Positions 13,616 through 21,524 of a stretch of 33,362 bases of DNA are shown here, one piece after another. Where the stretch lies: the IMG/VR virus record IMGVR_UViG_3300028025_002797, positions 1-33,362 of that record; one strand, given 5' to 3'. The notes below the pieces were generated by a model that was not told the origin of the DNA, did not search any database, and saw nothing but the letters and a program-made list of their open reading frames with translations. The translations under genes were made by a program, and so were the position numbers. This DNA is from a virus. Position 1 is the first letter of the stretch; each line of letters opens with the position of its first letter.

Positions 13616-13888
13616 ATGCTTAGCCACCGACAATTAGAACGCAAATACATTGAGCTTCAAGAAGCCATCAGAGAGATACCAGGCGGAGTGGGGTGCGCAG
13701 CTGACCCTGACCTGTTCTTCCCTGAAGACCTAATTGGAAGTACCCATGATCGGAAATGGGTTGCCGACCAAGCCAAGGCAATTTGCTCCCAATGCCCAAT
13801 CAAGATTATGTGCCTTGACTACGCAGTATCCGCAGGTATGCACGGAGTCTGGGGCGGTACAACCGAATCTGAGCGTAAACGCCGATAA
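13616..13888 (+). CDS. whiB: WhiB-family iron-sulfur regulator
   Basis: The 90-residue protein has the four cysteines of the WhiB family (C27, C57, C60, C66; the last three in CSQCPIKIMC), the turn GVWGG at 77-81, and a basic C-terminus (SERKRR). Wbl proteins bind a 4Fe-4S cluster and the housekeeping sigma factor in actinobacteria. Phage copies are known, for example in mycobacteriophage TM4. It is one of only two rightward genes, is set opposite the replication block, and probably controls host or phage transcription. Confidence 0.92.
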   Translation: MLSHRQLERKYIELQEAIREIPGGVGCAADPDLFFPEDLIGSTHDRKWVADQAKAICSQCPIKIMCLDYAVSAGMHGVWGGTTESERKRR

Positions 13889-13904
13889 ATCAAGGCGCTA
13901 AAAA

Positions 13905-13979
13905 GCCCGTAGAAGCCATAACCGAATCTCGGCAAGGTATTTACCTTATCTGAGGGCTAAGAGCCTGTACGGGCGTTTT
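13905..13979. terminator. Bidirectional terminator-like structure
   Basis: GCCCGTA (13905-13911) pairs with TACGGGC (13968-13974). Four Ts follow after one base on the right, and the mirrored side has AAAA just before the stem, a T run in the leftward sense. The 56-base interior holds smaller hairpins (AAGGTA/TACCTT; GGCT/AGCC). It lies between convergent whiB and the lysis genes. Confidence 0.5.
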
Positions 13980-13983
13980 GGGG

Positions 13984-14175
13984 CTATTTAGGGTCTGTTG
14001 GCGGTACATTGCTGATTGCAAGGGCAGATCCACCGATAGCAAGCACGGCTGCTGCCACATCAAGAATCTGAGTTCCCATTTCGCCTGTCAAAGAACCAAG
14101 GCTAATCAGTAGGGGTACTGTTGCGGCAATAATGGCATAAATCCACTTGCGTACTGCTGGCTTCATTTCTAACAT
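13984..14175 (-). CDS. Holin-like membrane protein
   Basis: A 63-residue protein with two hydrophobic segments (WIYAIIAATVPLLISLG and AAAVLAIGGSALAI) joined by an acidic loop and ending NVPPTDPK. Size and layout match small class II holins of actinophages. The ATG follows the upstream TAA without a gap, with an SD (GAGGAAG) inside that gene. Last gene of the lysis cassette. Confidence 0.75.
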   Translation of the reverse strand: MLEMKPAVRKWIYAIIAATVPLLISLGSLTGEMGTQILDVAAAVLAIGGSALAISNVPPTDPK

Positions 14176-14451
14176 TTATTCTTCCTCATCTGTTGGTTTG
14201 TATAGCTTTACATCTTCAAAGGTAGCACTAGCGGTATAGGCCGTGAGGATGATGGAAATAAGGGCAACACCGCCGACCACCATTTGAATTGAAACCTGCC
14301 TGTCCCAGACAAAGGTAATCATTCCAAACACGATCATCAGCACGCCGACTCGGTAAGAACCGAAGATTAGCTTGCGTCTAAAGTTCCAAGATGGGCCAGA
14401 GCTTTTGCCTTTTTCATCCTTGAGCAGAAAGACCGAATCTAGCCACTTCAC
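14176..14451 (-). CDS. Second holin-like membrane protein
   Basis: A 91-residue protein with a soluble N-terminus, a basic stretch (NFRRKLIFGSYRVG), then two membrane segments (VLMIVFGMITFVW and MVVGGVALISIILTAY) and an acidic tail ending DEEE. It starts at a GTG overlapping the endolysin TGA. With its neighbour it may form a two-component holin or holin-antiholin pair; which does what is not visible. Confidence 0.7.
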   Translation of the reverse strand: MKWLDSVFLLKDEKGKSSGPSWNFRRKLIFGSYRVGVLMIVFGMITFVWDRQVSIQMVVGGVALISIILTAYTASATFEDVKLYKPTDEEE

Positions 14452-14930
14452 TTTAGCTTTTCTATTGCTCTCTGCGTCTTGATGTAGCTCACAGGCTCTG
14501 TGTAGCGTGTGCCGTTGTTGGTCCAGATGTAAGTCTTGCCACGCTGAATCTCAAAGTGTAAATGTGGGCCTGTGGACTCGCCTGTGTTGCCAGACAATCC
14601 GATGACCTGACCCTCGGTGACAAGCTGACCCTTTTTGACGGTGATGCTGTTTTTGCGTAGGTGCATGTAAGCCGATGTAATCCACTCGCCATTTACCTTG
14701 TGTCTAATCTTGACGATGTAACCACCGCCAGCAGGTTCGCCGTTGGGAAACTTTAGAGTAGATGGTCCAGCAAATAGAACCTTGCCAGCCTCAATAGCTT
14801 TGACCTCTCGACCAATAGCAACTGCGTAGTCGCAGCCATTATGGAAACGGCGTGTTTTTAGGATCGGATGTATCCGCCAACCAAATGGAGAACTTATCGG
14901 CGGCATTGGTTTATCAAATGGAAATCTCAT
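14448..14930 (-). CDS. M23-family endolysin (LytM-type peptidase)
   Basis: This 160-residue protein is a single M23 domain. The zinc ligands are visible: H30 and D34 in RFHNGCDYA, H90 in YMHLRK, and H123/H125 in GPHLHFE. It should cut peptide cross-bridges of peptidoglycan. There is no signal peptide and no separate wall-binding domain, so export would rely on the adjacent holins. There is no SD before the ATG; the start sits beside a 10-base inverted repeat. Confidence 0.88.
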   Translation of the reverse strand: MRFPFDKPMPPISSPFGWRIHPILKTRRFHNGCDYAVAIGREVKAIEAGKVLFAGPSTLKFPNGEPAGGGYIVKIRHKVNGEWITSAYMHLRKNSITVKKGQLVTEGQVIGLSGNTGESTGPHLHFEIQRGKTYIWTNNGTRYTEPVSYIKTQRAIEKLK

Positions 14931-14932
14931 GG

Positions 14933-14961
14933 TTTTAGTTTACCAGCACACTAAACTAAAA
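14933..14961. repeat. Perfect 10-base inverted repeat before the endolysin
   Basis: TTTTAGTTTA (14933-14942) and TAAACTAAAA (14952-14961) flank a 9-base spacer. In the leftward sense the proximal arm contains TAAACT placed like a -10 box for a leaderless endolysin start, but no -35 is clear. An operator or an attenuator hairpin are alternatives. Confidence 0.55.
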
Positions 14962-14968
14962 GAGAAGA

Positions 14969-14995
14969 CCCCTGCGATGCAGAAACATCCAGGGG
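14969..14995 (-). terminator. Candidate leftward terminator upstream of lysis genes
   Basis: CCCCTG-C-GATG (14969-14979) pairs with CATC-CAGGGG (14986-14995), ten pairs with one bulged C and a 6-base loop. In the leftward sense the stem is followed by TCTTCTCTTTT. It would end transcription coming from the tail operon. In the rightward sense it lies in the leader of the HNH gene. Confidence 0.5.
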
Positions 14996-15022
14996 CGTGG
15001 CCAGACTAAAAAGGAGTCCAAC

Positions 15023-15646
15023 ATGATTGAGTATAAGACCTGCACTAAGTGTGGTCAAACCAAGCCTTATGGCGATTACTACAAAGACACAAACACTAAT
15101 GGACTAAGGGCTGCCTGTAAGCCATGCATGAACAAATCAGCAAAAATAAGCAGGGCTAAAAATCCAAGTAAACATAGGCAGACAAATCTTGCTTACTATT
15201 ACGCCAACAAAAATGAGCTAAACGAATACCGCCGATCTAAGTGGCCTGAACTATACAAGTCAAAGATTGAGTATCACAGGGAAAAGGGAAAAAAGTACCG
15301 AGCTGAAAATCCAGACAAAATTGCTGGCATTGCTCGTAGGAAAAGAGCTAGAAAAAAAGCTAATGGTTGGGAAAAATACACTGAGGCTCAAGTTCTAAAT
15401 ATGTATGGAACTAACTGCCACATCTGCGGTGAGGCAATCAATTTAGAAGCGTCTAGAAAGATTGGGACTAAGGGCTGGGAGAAAGCACTGCATATTGATC
15501 ATGTGATACCGATTGCAAAAGGTGGCCCAGATACATTAGCTAATGTCAAGCCTTCTCATGGCTTATGCAACATCCACAAACAAGATAAATTACTTTACCA
15601 AGATGCTAAACAGGGCAGACATCAAGCCTGTGATACCAGCAGCTAA
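15023..15646 (+). CDS. HNH endonuclease on the opposite strand
   Basis: The 207-residue protein has an N-terminal zinc finger (CTKCGQTKPYGDYY, then CKPC), a long Lys/Arg-rich middle, and a C-terminal HNH core (CHICGEAI, HIDHVIPIAKGG, HGLCNIHK). A strong SD (AAGGAG) precedes the ATG. It is antisense to the leftward operon between tail and lysis genes and overlaps the end of its neighbour by 57 bases, as expected for a mobile homing-type insertion. Confidence 0.9.
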   Translation: MIEYKTCTKCGQTKPYGDYYKDTNTNGLRAACKPCMNKSAKISRAKNPSKHRQTNLAYYYANKNELNEYRRSKWPELYKSKIEYHREKGKKYRAENPDKIAGIARRKRARKKANGWEKYTEAQVLNMYGTNCHICGEAINLEASRKIGTKGWEKALHIDHVIPIAKGGPDTLANVKPSHGLCNIHKQDKLLYQDAKQGRHQACDTSS

Positions 15647-15835
15647 ACCTGTGTAGGCAATCTTTTCAATCCATGCTAGGCGAGCAAGGGTCAGCTCTAC
15701 TTCTCTAAGTCTGTTTGGTACTTCGTCAAGGTGGTCCAGCTTCTCTAAGATCTTGACAAGGGTTTCGCCATGCTCTAGTTGCTTGGCATAGATTGCTTGC
15801 TGGGTAATGCGTACCCCCGTTGTTTCCTCAGCCAT
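15590..15835 (-). CDS. Coiled-coil protein with C-terminal membrane anchor
   Basis: An 81-residue protein starting MAEETTGVRITQQAIYAKQL, with a heptad-rich middle and one C-terminal membrane segment (AYTGLAAGITGLMSALFSIL). The build recalls XhlA-type lysis accessory proteins and similar actinophage proteins coded just before lysis genes. The start is a TAATG overlap. Confidence 0.7.
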   Translation of the reverse strand: MAEETTGVRITQQAIYAKQLEHGETLVKILEKLDHLDEVPNRLREVELTLARLAWIEKIAYTGLAAGITGLMSALFSILVK

Positions 15836-16128
15836 TAGCCTTCAACCACCTCAGCAGCAATACGACCATCTGGCAATATGTAAGCCGTTGGGTCAAGAGC
15901 AAGGCAAAACTCAATAGCGTCAAGTTGGCTAATGTTCGTGAATTCCCAAGTTGTTAGCTGTGACTCATCTTGTGCCTCAGTAACATAGCCAAGAATTGTG
16001 CCACCATCCTCAACCTGACCAGATACCCAAGCACCCTCAGCAGCAAAGCCTAGCTCGCCGATCTTGTCCTCTGGTCCAGTCCCATACTTAGGATCTGTGA
16101 AGTTTAGTTTCCAAGTTGCGTAGTTCAT
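15835..16128 (-). CDS. Hypothetical protein, 97 residues
   Basis: A small acidic, beta-rich protein (MNYATWKLNFTDPKYGTGPE; EGAWVSGQVEDGGTILGYV) with no membrane segment. It is translationally coupled at both ends (ATGA upstream, TAATG downstream) to tail-distal genes, so a structural or assembly role is likely. No family recognised. Confidence 0.7.
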   Translation of the reverse strand: MNYATWKLNFTDPKYGTGPEDKIGELGFAAEGAWVSGQVEDGGTILGYVTEAQDESQLTTWEFTNISQLDAIEFCLALDPTAYILPDGRIAAEVVEG

Positions 16129-16649
16129 GCTAGTTCTTTCTTTGTCTTTTCTACCTCGGCAACAAAGCTGTCGAGTACCCCTGCTTGTTCCATAGCCTCT
16201 ATGTGAGCTGGGTTCACACCAGCACCACCCATCAGCATTGCTTTGGCGTTGTTGCTTAGTCTTGCTTGCCAGTAGTCAGGTTGAGCTGCCTCTATCTGGT
16301 CACGAGTGTATTTTTGCTCAAAGCTGTCCCAGATTTCAACAAGGTGCTTCATCTCTCGCTCGGCACCCAACATAGCAAACTGAGTCTGAGCTAGTCCCAG
16401 CTCTAGCTCTTGTGCCTTTAGTTCATCAAGCTCATCGCCAGTAGATCGTAACCTGGCAATCTTGAGTTCTGACTTTTTTACATTTATCTGTGCAAGCTTG
16501 TATTTGTAGATTGAGTCCTGAAGCTCAATGACAGTTTGGTAATACTTCATCTCTGAGGTTGCGTGTTGCCCCAAAACGAAACGCTCTAGCTGGAAGCGTG
16601 AGCGTGGCTGCTGAACTTCTGCGATTGCTTGTTCTATCTTGTCCAGCAT
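16125..16649 (-). CDS. Helical protein downstream of tail fibre gene
   Basis: A 174-residue helical protein containing QQPRSRFQLERFVLGQHATS, a long coiled-coil centre (LAQINVKKSELKIARLR) and an acidic C-terminal helix. Its start overlaps the propeller gene stop (TAATG). It could be a fibre chaperone or virion component; nothing specific proves either. Confidence 0.7.
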   Translation of the reverse strand: MLDKIEQAIAEVQQPRSRFQLERFVLGQHATSEMKYYQTVIELQDSIYKYKLAQINVKKSELKIARLRSTGDELDELKAQELELGLAQTQFAMLGAEREMKHLVEIWDSFEQKYTRDQIEAAQPDYWQARLSNNAKAMLMGGAGVNPAHIEAMEQAGVLDSFVAEVEKTKKELA

Positions 16650-17590
16650 TAGAAAACCCCTGCGTCTGCCATACCTGCTAATTGGGTTCTAGTTGAAGAC
16701 AATCCCGTTCCAAGTGTGCTTCTAGTATCACTAGGAAAAGCGAAAACATCAACAGTAGAAACCCTGTTACTAGTCGCCGAACTTGTTTGTCCACCCGCAA
16801 TATAACCAGCCGAACCTGAATTAGCCATACCTGCTAACCAAATTCTCGCGGCAGATAGTCCAGTTCCTAAAGTGCTACTTGTATCAGCAGGAAAGGCAAA
16901 CTTAAACATTGTTGCCACAACAGAGGCTCTTTCACCGCCACCTGCGTAACCAGCAGTTCCAGAGTTAGCAAAGCCCGCTAATCTTCGCGTACCGGGACTC
17001 GGAAGAAAGCCGTTGTTGTTTGTCATTGTGTCAGTTGGAAAAGCAACTTTAGAACAACGCCTATTTCCAGCGTCTACGGAATCATCTCCACCAACAAAGT
17101 AACCCGCTACTGCGTTATCAGCGAAGCCTGTAAGCATAGCCGTATTAGTTACGAAGGTCGCTGCCAAGGTTGAAGTGGTGTCGGCTGGGAAAGTAATTTT
17201 GCTAACAGTTCCAAGTCTTGTTCCCGTAGAGTTTTCTCCACCACCAATATACCCAGCTACTCCAGAGTTAGCAAAGGCTCCAGCGTTGTTTCTTGTCGTC
17301 ACTGTTATTGTTGTTCTAGTTTCAGAAGGAAAAACAAACTTATCGCTAGAGCTAGAGTTGCTTCCACCAGAAATATATCCAGCTACTCCAGAGTTAGCCA
17401 TTCCGTTAGTTTGCGACCTAGCAGAGGATAATCCAGTAGCTAAAGTAGTTCTTGTATCGCTGGGAAAAGCGAACCTATCAACAGTAGTAACATTGGCAGT
17501 TTCAAAGCCACCCCCAAAATAACCAGCAACACCGACTCGAATCAAACCCGAACCAGCAGCACTCAAAAGACCAATCGGAATGAGTGACAT
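16649..17590 (-). CDS. Six-bladed Kelch-like propeller, probable receptor-binding protein
   Basis: The 313-residue protein is built of six repeats of 42-51 residues. Each has a GY-x-x-GG strand (at residues 23, 71, 113, 163, 214 and 262), then a K/RFAFP-D-T strand, then STLGTGLS..R and AGMANSG. The chain starts at one blade's GYFGGG and ends with MADAGVF, the strand that would precede it, so the ring can close by the usual propeller velcro. Its position after minor tail genes suggests a tail-tip adhesin. Secretion signals are absent. Confidence 0.8.
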   Translation of the reverse strand: MSLIPIGLLSAAGSGLIRVGVAGYFGGGFETANVTTVDRFAFPSDTRTTLATGLSSARSQTNGMANSGVAGYISGGSNSSSSDKFVFPSETRTTITVTTRNNAGAFANSGVAGYIGGGENSTGTRLGTVSKITFPADTTSTLAATFVTNTAMLTGFADNAVAGYFVGGDDSVDAGNRRCSKVAFPTDTMTNNNGFLPSPGTRRLAGFANSGTAGYAGGGERASVVATMFKFAFPADTSSTLGTGLSAARIWLAGMANSGSAGYIAGGQTSSATSNRVSTVDVFAFPSDTRSTLGTGLSSTRTQLAGMADAGVF

Positions 17591-17980
17591 TTAGACTGCC
17601 GTTGCGTTACCAATAATGCGGTAAGTGTTAGCTGCCACACAGATCACAGAAACAGCGTCATAACGCTGACCGATTCTGTAAGCGGTTCCTGCGGTTCCTC
17701 GACCAGCAAGTGAGGTGGCTGTGCCATCCCTAGTGATGGTTACTGTTCCAGCACCATCCTGCAAGATGTCCACACGCTCGCCAGCCTGGAAAGCTGTGGC
17801 TGTACCAATAGTCACTGTGGTGTTTGAGGCAGAGTCAAACTCTAAAATCTTGTAGCGATCTGCGGTTTGGACTGTGTAAGTTGTAGCAGTAGAGGCAGTT
17901 AGTGTGACCTCATTGCTGAGGTATAGGTTTACATCAGCGGCTGCTAGGACTTCACCAGCGGTAAAGGTTTTTCTTGGCAT
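17591..17980 (-). CDS. Minor tail/baseplate protein
   Basis: The 129-residue protein begins MPRKTFTAGEVLAAADVNLY, a start that recurs in actinophage tail-tip and fibre proteins. The rest is Thr/Ala-rich and predicted all beta. It lies between the large minor tail gene and the propeller gene and may attach the propeller to the tail tip. SD AAGGA is good. Confidence 0.75.
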   Translation of the reverse strand: MPRKTFTAGEVLAAADVNLYLSNEVTLTASTATTYTVQTADRYKILEFDSASNTTVTIGTATAFQAGERVDILQDGAGTVTITRDGTATSLAGRGTAGTAYRIGQRYDAVSVICVAANTYRIIGNATAV

Positions 17981-18009
17981 TGGGTTCCTTAGTTGTTGGT
18001 TATAGTTTA

Positions 18010-19257
18010 CTACTCGTAAGCAAGGCGGTCATTGTCCAGCTCACCAAGGATCAAGTCATCAAGAATAAAGATAGCAAAATCAAGGCGTTCTAGGGCAAAA
18101 CTGATGTTCTTGCTACCTGGTGTCCATTCGTGGCTGACCCCGATGATTCGGCAGTATTGCTCAATGGCTGGTGGAATGTCTGAAGGCTCAAACCTGACCA
18201 AAACCACATCACCAATCTCCAAATCAAGGACCTTGTCCTGATTCGCTCTAGTAAGGGTGTCCATTACCACGGTCACGGTCTCAAAGCGATACTGAGGGTC
18301 CTTGTATCTAGCAAGTAGGTAATCTGCTAGGAACTGAAGCTGAACTGGGTCTTGTATGAGCAAACCTGACTGATTATAGGCTCTTGGTCCATAGGTAATT
18401 TGGGAATCAGCGTCATTTGCAAAAACTTCATCTGGGATTGCATCGGCGTTGCTTAGTGTAATGCTGTTGTAAAGGTTCTCTGATCCATAAACAATGTTTA
18501 CATCGGCAAACTGGATTCCCGTATATTCACCAGCAACTACTTCATCGCTAAATACGATGTTTGGAGTGTTGGGTATTGAGTTTCTTTCTTGATAAACAAT
18601 TTTGCCGTCTTTAGACAGAAACAGGTTTCCAAACTCGGAGCCAGCAACAAGATTGAGGTAGTCAAGGGTTCCCGTACCTTGAGCTACATCGTTATCAAGC
18701 ATGACAGAGTTGCCTGTGTCAATTTGTCTAAGGTTTATGGGCCAATCTACTTCTGGTCTATCAAGAACAGCGGAGACCCTTGCACCTGACAATTCAGAAA
18801 CTGGGGTAAATTCATCAAGCTCTGAGTTGGCTAAAACTGAAAGTGCGTCTGATGCCTCAATGCGTACTACCGATTGCACGCCTGGCTCATACTGAATGTC
18901 AAAGTCGTCAATAAAGCCTTCAAAGACAGGTAGGTCGTTTGCAGATACTCGGATGGAACGGCGCGGAATAAGCTGACCGAAATAAGGACCATTTTCATAA
19001 AGCGGGTCAAAGTGCCTATCAGAGTTATCTACGCTAATAGAGGTAACACCTGCGTCAATGCGGTTTAGCGCTTCGTTTTTGCCCCTCTTTACGCTTGTGG
19101 TTACAAGCCTTGGCGTAATGTCAAAGTACCTGTCACCGCTGAGTGTAAAGCTAGTGCTGTCAAGCTTGCCTCTTGGGTCATCGTTTAGCACAAACGCTAA
19201 AGGATCTCTACTGCCTAGGTTTAGACCAAGCTCGACCTTGACGGCTGGGGCTGCCAT
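18010..19257 (-). CDS. Minor tail protein (tail-tip hub)
   Basis: This 415-residue beta-rich protein follows the tape measure gene, the usual place for distal tail or hub proteins of siphoviruses. Segments such as DITPRLVTTSVKRGKNEALN, FEGFIDDFDIQYEPG and a late EIGDVVLVRFEPSDIPPAIE fit phage tail-tip proteins of actinophages. Its ATG overlaps the tape measure stop (TAATG). Confidence 0.75.
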   Translation of the reverse strand: MAAPAVKVELGLNLGSRDPLAFVLNDDPRGKLDSTSFTLSGDRYFDITPRLVTTSVKRGKNEALNRIDAGVTSISVDNSDRHFDPLYENGPYFGQLIPRRSIRVSANDLPVFEGFIDDFDIQYEPGVQSVVRIEASDALSVLANSELDEFTPVSELSGARVSAVLDRPEVDWPINLRQIDTGNSVMLDNDVAQGTGTLDYLNLVAGSEFGNLFLSKDGKIVYQERNSIPNTPNIVFSDEVVAGEYTGIQFADVNIVYGSENLYNSITLSNADAIPDEVFANDADSQITYGPRAYNQSGLLIQDPVQLQFLADYLLARYKDPQYRFETVTVVMDTLTRANQDKVLDLEIGDVVLVRFEPSDIPPAIEQYCRIIGVSHEWTPGSKNISFALERLDFAIFILDDLILGELDNDRLAYE

Positions 19258-21524
19258 TAGGCTCCCTGCCAGACTGCGCCAGAGACTCGCTCATAGTCCT
19301 TGATTGCCTGCACAATGGCTTGACCGATAGTTGCACCAGAGCCGACACCACCGCTGACATTGATGTTGTAAACATTCTGCTGTGCCTGAGTACCGAATAG
19401 TGCGTTGGTTCCTGTGGTGGCGATTGAGGTAGCTAGGTTGCCGAACTCTCCGTAGGCTGCGTTTATCTGACCTAGAGCGCCAACCCCACCTTGGACAAGG
19501 GCAGCAGCAAGCCTAGCTCCCGCCATTGGACCAGCGGAGATAACTTGCTGTAGCAAAGCTGGGTCAAGTCCCATGGAGCTTAGCTTTGAAATGTTGGCAG
19601 CGAAATCTCTAGTTTTTGAAAGTAACTTATTTAGGTTGCGAATAATAGAGTTCGTAGATCCGCCAAGCGCTGTGATGTCAAAAGCGCCCAAAATAGCTTC
19701 TTTTATCCCGCCAAAGGTGCTTTTGATGGAATCTAGGAAAGACTCGTAAACGCGCTTCTGTTCTTCTATCCGTGCCTCTCGCGCTAACCTTGCAGCTTCT
19801 TCCGCAGCTTCTTCTTCTGCTAGTTGATTTGCGATTGCCTGAGCCGCCGCCGCCCGACCAGCAGCAGACTTTTTGTAAAGCTCCGTTAGTTTCTTTATTG
19901 CAGCGCCAGCGTTCTTGCTAATAAGTTTTAGCACATCGTTTGCAGCTTTTACAGGCTTACTTGTACTCAAAATAAAATCAATTACTTCTTTACTTAGATC
20001 CTTATTTTGTAATTGAATCCTTTTCTTTGCGAGCAGGGTTGCTTTCTCAGCATCGGCAATTAGAGCTGCTAATCCGCTTACCTCTGGCTTTTTACCCGCC
20101 CCGCCTTTATCATCTTGATTTTTGCCTTGGTCAAAGCTTGCCCCACCTGGCTCATTTGCTCTGCCAGTTAGAAGCGCTAAGTAATCACCAAGTTGTTTAT
20201 TCCTTGTGTCTGCTTCAAGCTTGATTTTTATTATTTTTTCTTTAGGCAATAGGTCCAAAGCACCAGTAAGACGCATGGCCCATTTGACTGCCTCTTGCAG
20301 TAATGTAATCAATGGATTTTTGAGAGGGTTGAACCCAGTTAATGCGCCCTGTAGTGCTAGTCCGTCTTTTTGAGTTTCGGTAAGGCTATCCCCAGCTCTT
20401 TCAGCAGCTATGCGTACCCTTTTGAAAGTATCTGCTGCAACAATCAAGCTTGCAATCAAAGAACCAATGGTCGTCATGTAGATAGCTACTGGAGTTACCT
20501 TCAAGGCAGCATTGAATAGTACGACTGCGACTCTAGCTGTGCCAAAAACAATGGCTAATTGCACAATTACACCTAGGTTTTCAGCAACTAATCTAAAGGT
20601 GTTGCCCAGCATAGATGTCAAGGCTCCAAAAGTCTGACCAGTAGTAGTTGTTTCATCGCTCATGTCTTTGAGCGTGCCAATCAATGTTTCCAATACAGGT
20701 ATGGAATCTTGTACGACTTTTGCTAATTTTGGTGTCAAATCGTCTACAAGTGGGACTAACGCTTCAACAAGTTGTCCAAAAACAGGCAATAAATCTGTAC
20801 CGATTTGAGCTTGCATGTTTTCAAATTGAGCCTGAAGCTTTTTCTGTTCTACATAAAGGTTTCCAGATTGGGCGCTAAAAGCACCTGTAGCATCGGCAGC
20901 ACGCTGGTAAAGAAGTTCCAACCGAATTGTCTGCTCAGCATTACGCCGGGCAGAACCCTCAAGTTTGTCAAGCTTCCTAGCAGCAAGCTCAGCGTTTATT
21001 TCGCTCTGCTTCATAGCGACACCGAACTTCTCAATCGGGTCGTACTCACCGCGGAACAGAGCAGTCATACCAAGCAAAGCTTCTTGGACATCGTAGCCAT
21101 AAGTAGCTGCAAGGTCCACACCTAGGCTTACAAGCTTCTGGGTTTCGTTAGTTACAAAGTCCATGCTAAAGCCAGATTGCTTTAGAACAGATCCTAGAAA
21201 AGTAGAAGCTTTAGCAGCATCCTTTTGGCTTAGACCAAGCTGTTCAGCATCTTTTGTAAACTGAACAATTTTTGGGGAAAACTCATCAAAAATAGTGTTT
21301 ACAGAAAAGAGGTTTCTTTCTAAGTCTCTTGCCGAGTCAATGGAATCTTTACCAAATTTGATAGCTTTAGTTGCCAGACCAAACGAAGCAAGTGCAGCAC
21401 CGACTTTACCTAGTGTTGAACCCAGTCCGCTAGATGCTTGTCCAAACGCACCTAGTTGGCGTGTGGCAGCCGCAAGGCCGTCTCCTTTGAATGTGCTGAC
21501 GACATTCAAGAACATGTTGCTCAT
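19257..21524 (-). CDS. Tape measure protein
   Basis: At 755 residues this is the longest gene of the window and comes after the tail chaperones. It has an N-terminal helical domain, a hydrophobic region at about residues 310-365, and an Ala/Glu/Arg coiled coil near 560-600 (AEEEAAEEAARLAREARIEE). By the rule of about 0.15 nm per residue, the tail would be near 110 nm. It guides tail-tube length and probably passes DNA through the host envelope. Its start overlaps the preceding stop (ATGA). Confidence 0.9.
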   Translation of the reverse strand: MSNMFLNVVSTFKGDGLAAATRQLGAFGQASSGLGSTLGKVGAALASFGLATKAIKFGKDSIDSARDLERNLFSVNTIFDEFSPKIVQFTKDAEQLGLSQKDAAKASTFLGSVLKQSGFSMDFVTNETQKLVSLGVDLAATYGYDVQEALLGMTALFRGEYDPIEKFGVAMKQSEINAELAARKLDKLEGSARRNAEQTIRLELLYQRAADATGAFSAQSGNLYVEQKKLQAQFENMQAQIGTDLLPVFGQLVEALVPLVDDLTPKLAKVVQDSIPVLETLIGTLKDMSDETTTTGQTFGALTSMLGNTFRLVAENLGVIVQLAIVFGTARVAVVLFNAALKVTPVAIYMTTIGSLIASLIVAADTFKRVRIAAERAGDSLTETQKDGLALQGALTGFNPLKNPLITLLQEAVKWAMRLTGALDLLPKEKIIKIKLEADTRNKQLGDYLALLTGRANEPGGASFDQGKNQDDKGGAGKKPEVSGLAALIADAEKATLLAKKRIQLQNKDLSKEVIDFILSTSKPVKAANDVLKLISKNAGAAIKKLTELYKKSAAGRAAAAQAIANQLAEEEAAEEAARLAREARIEEQKRVYESFLDSIKSTFGGIKEAILGAFDITALGGSTNSIIRNLNKLLSKTRDFAANISKLSSMGLDPALLQQVISAGPMAGARLAAALVQGGVGALGQINAAYGEFGNLATSIATTGTNALFGTQAQQNVYNINVSGGVGSGATIGQAIVQAIKDYERVSGAVWQGA

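Noticed and set aside
17175-17522. Rightward frame of 115 codons inside the propeller gene
   Set aside because: It is antisense to a clear repeat protein and its open state follows from the repeated codons; no SD.
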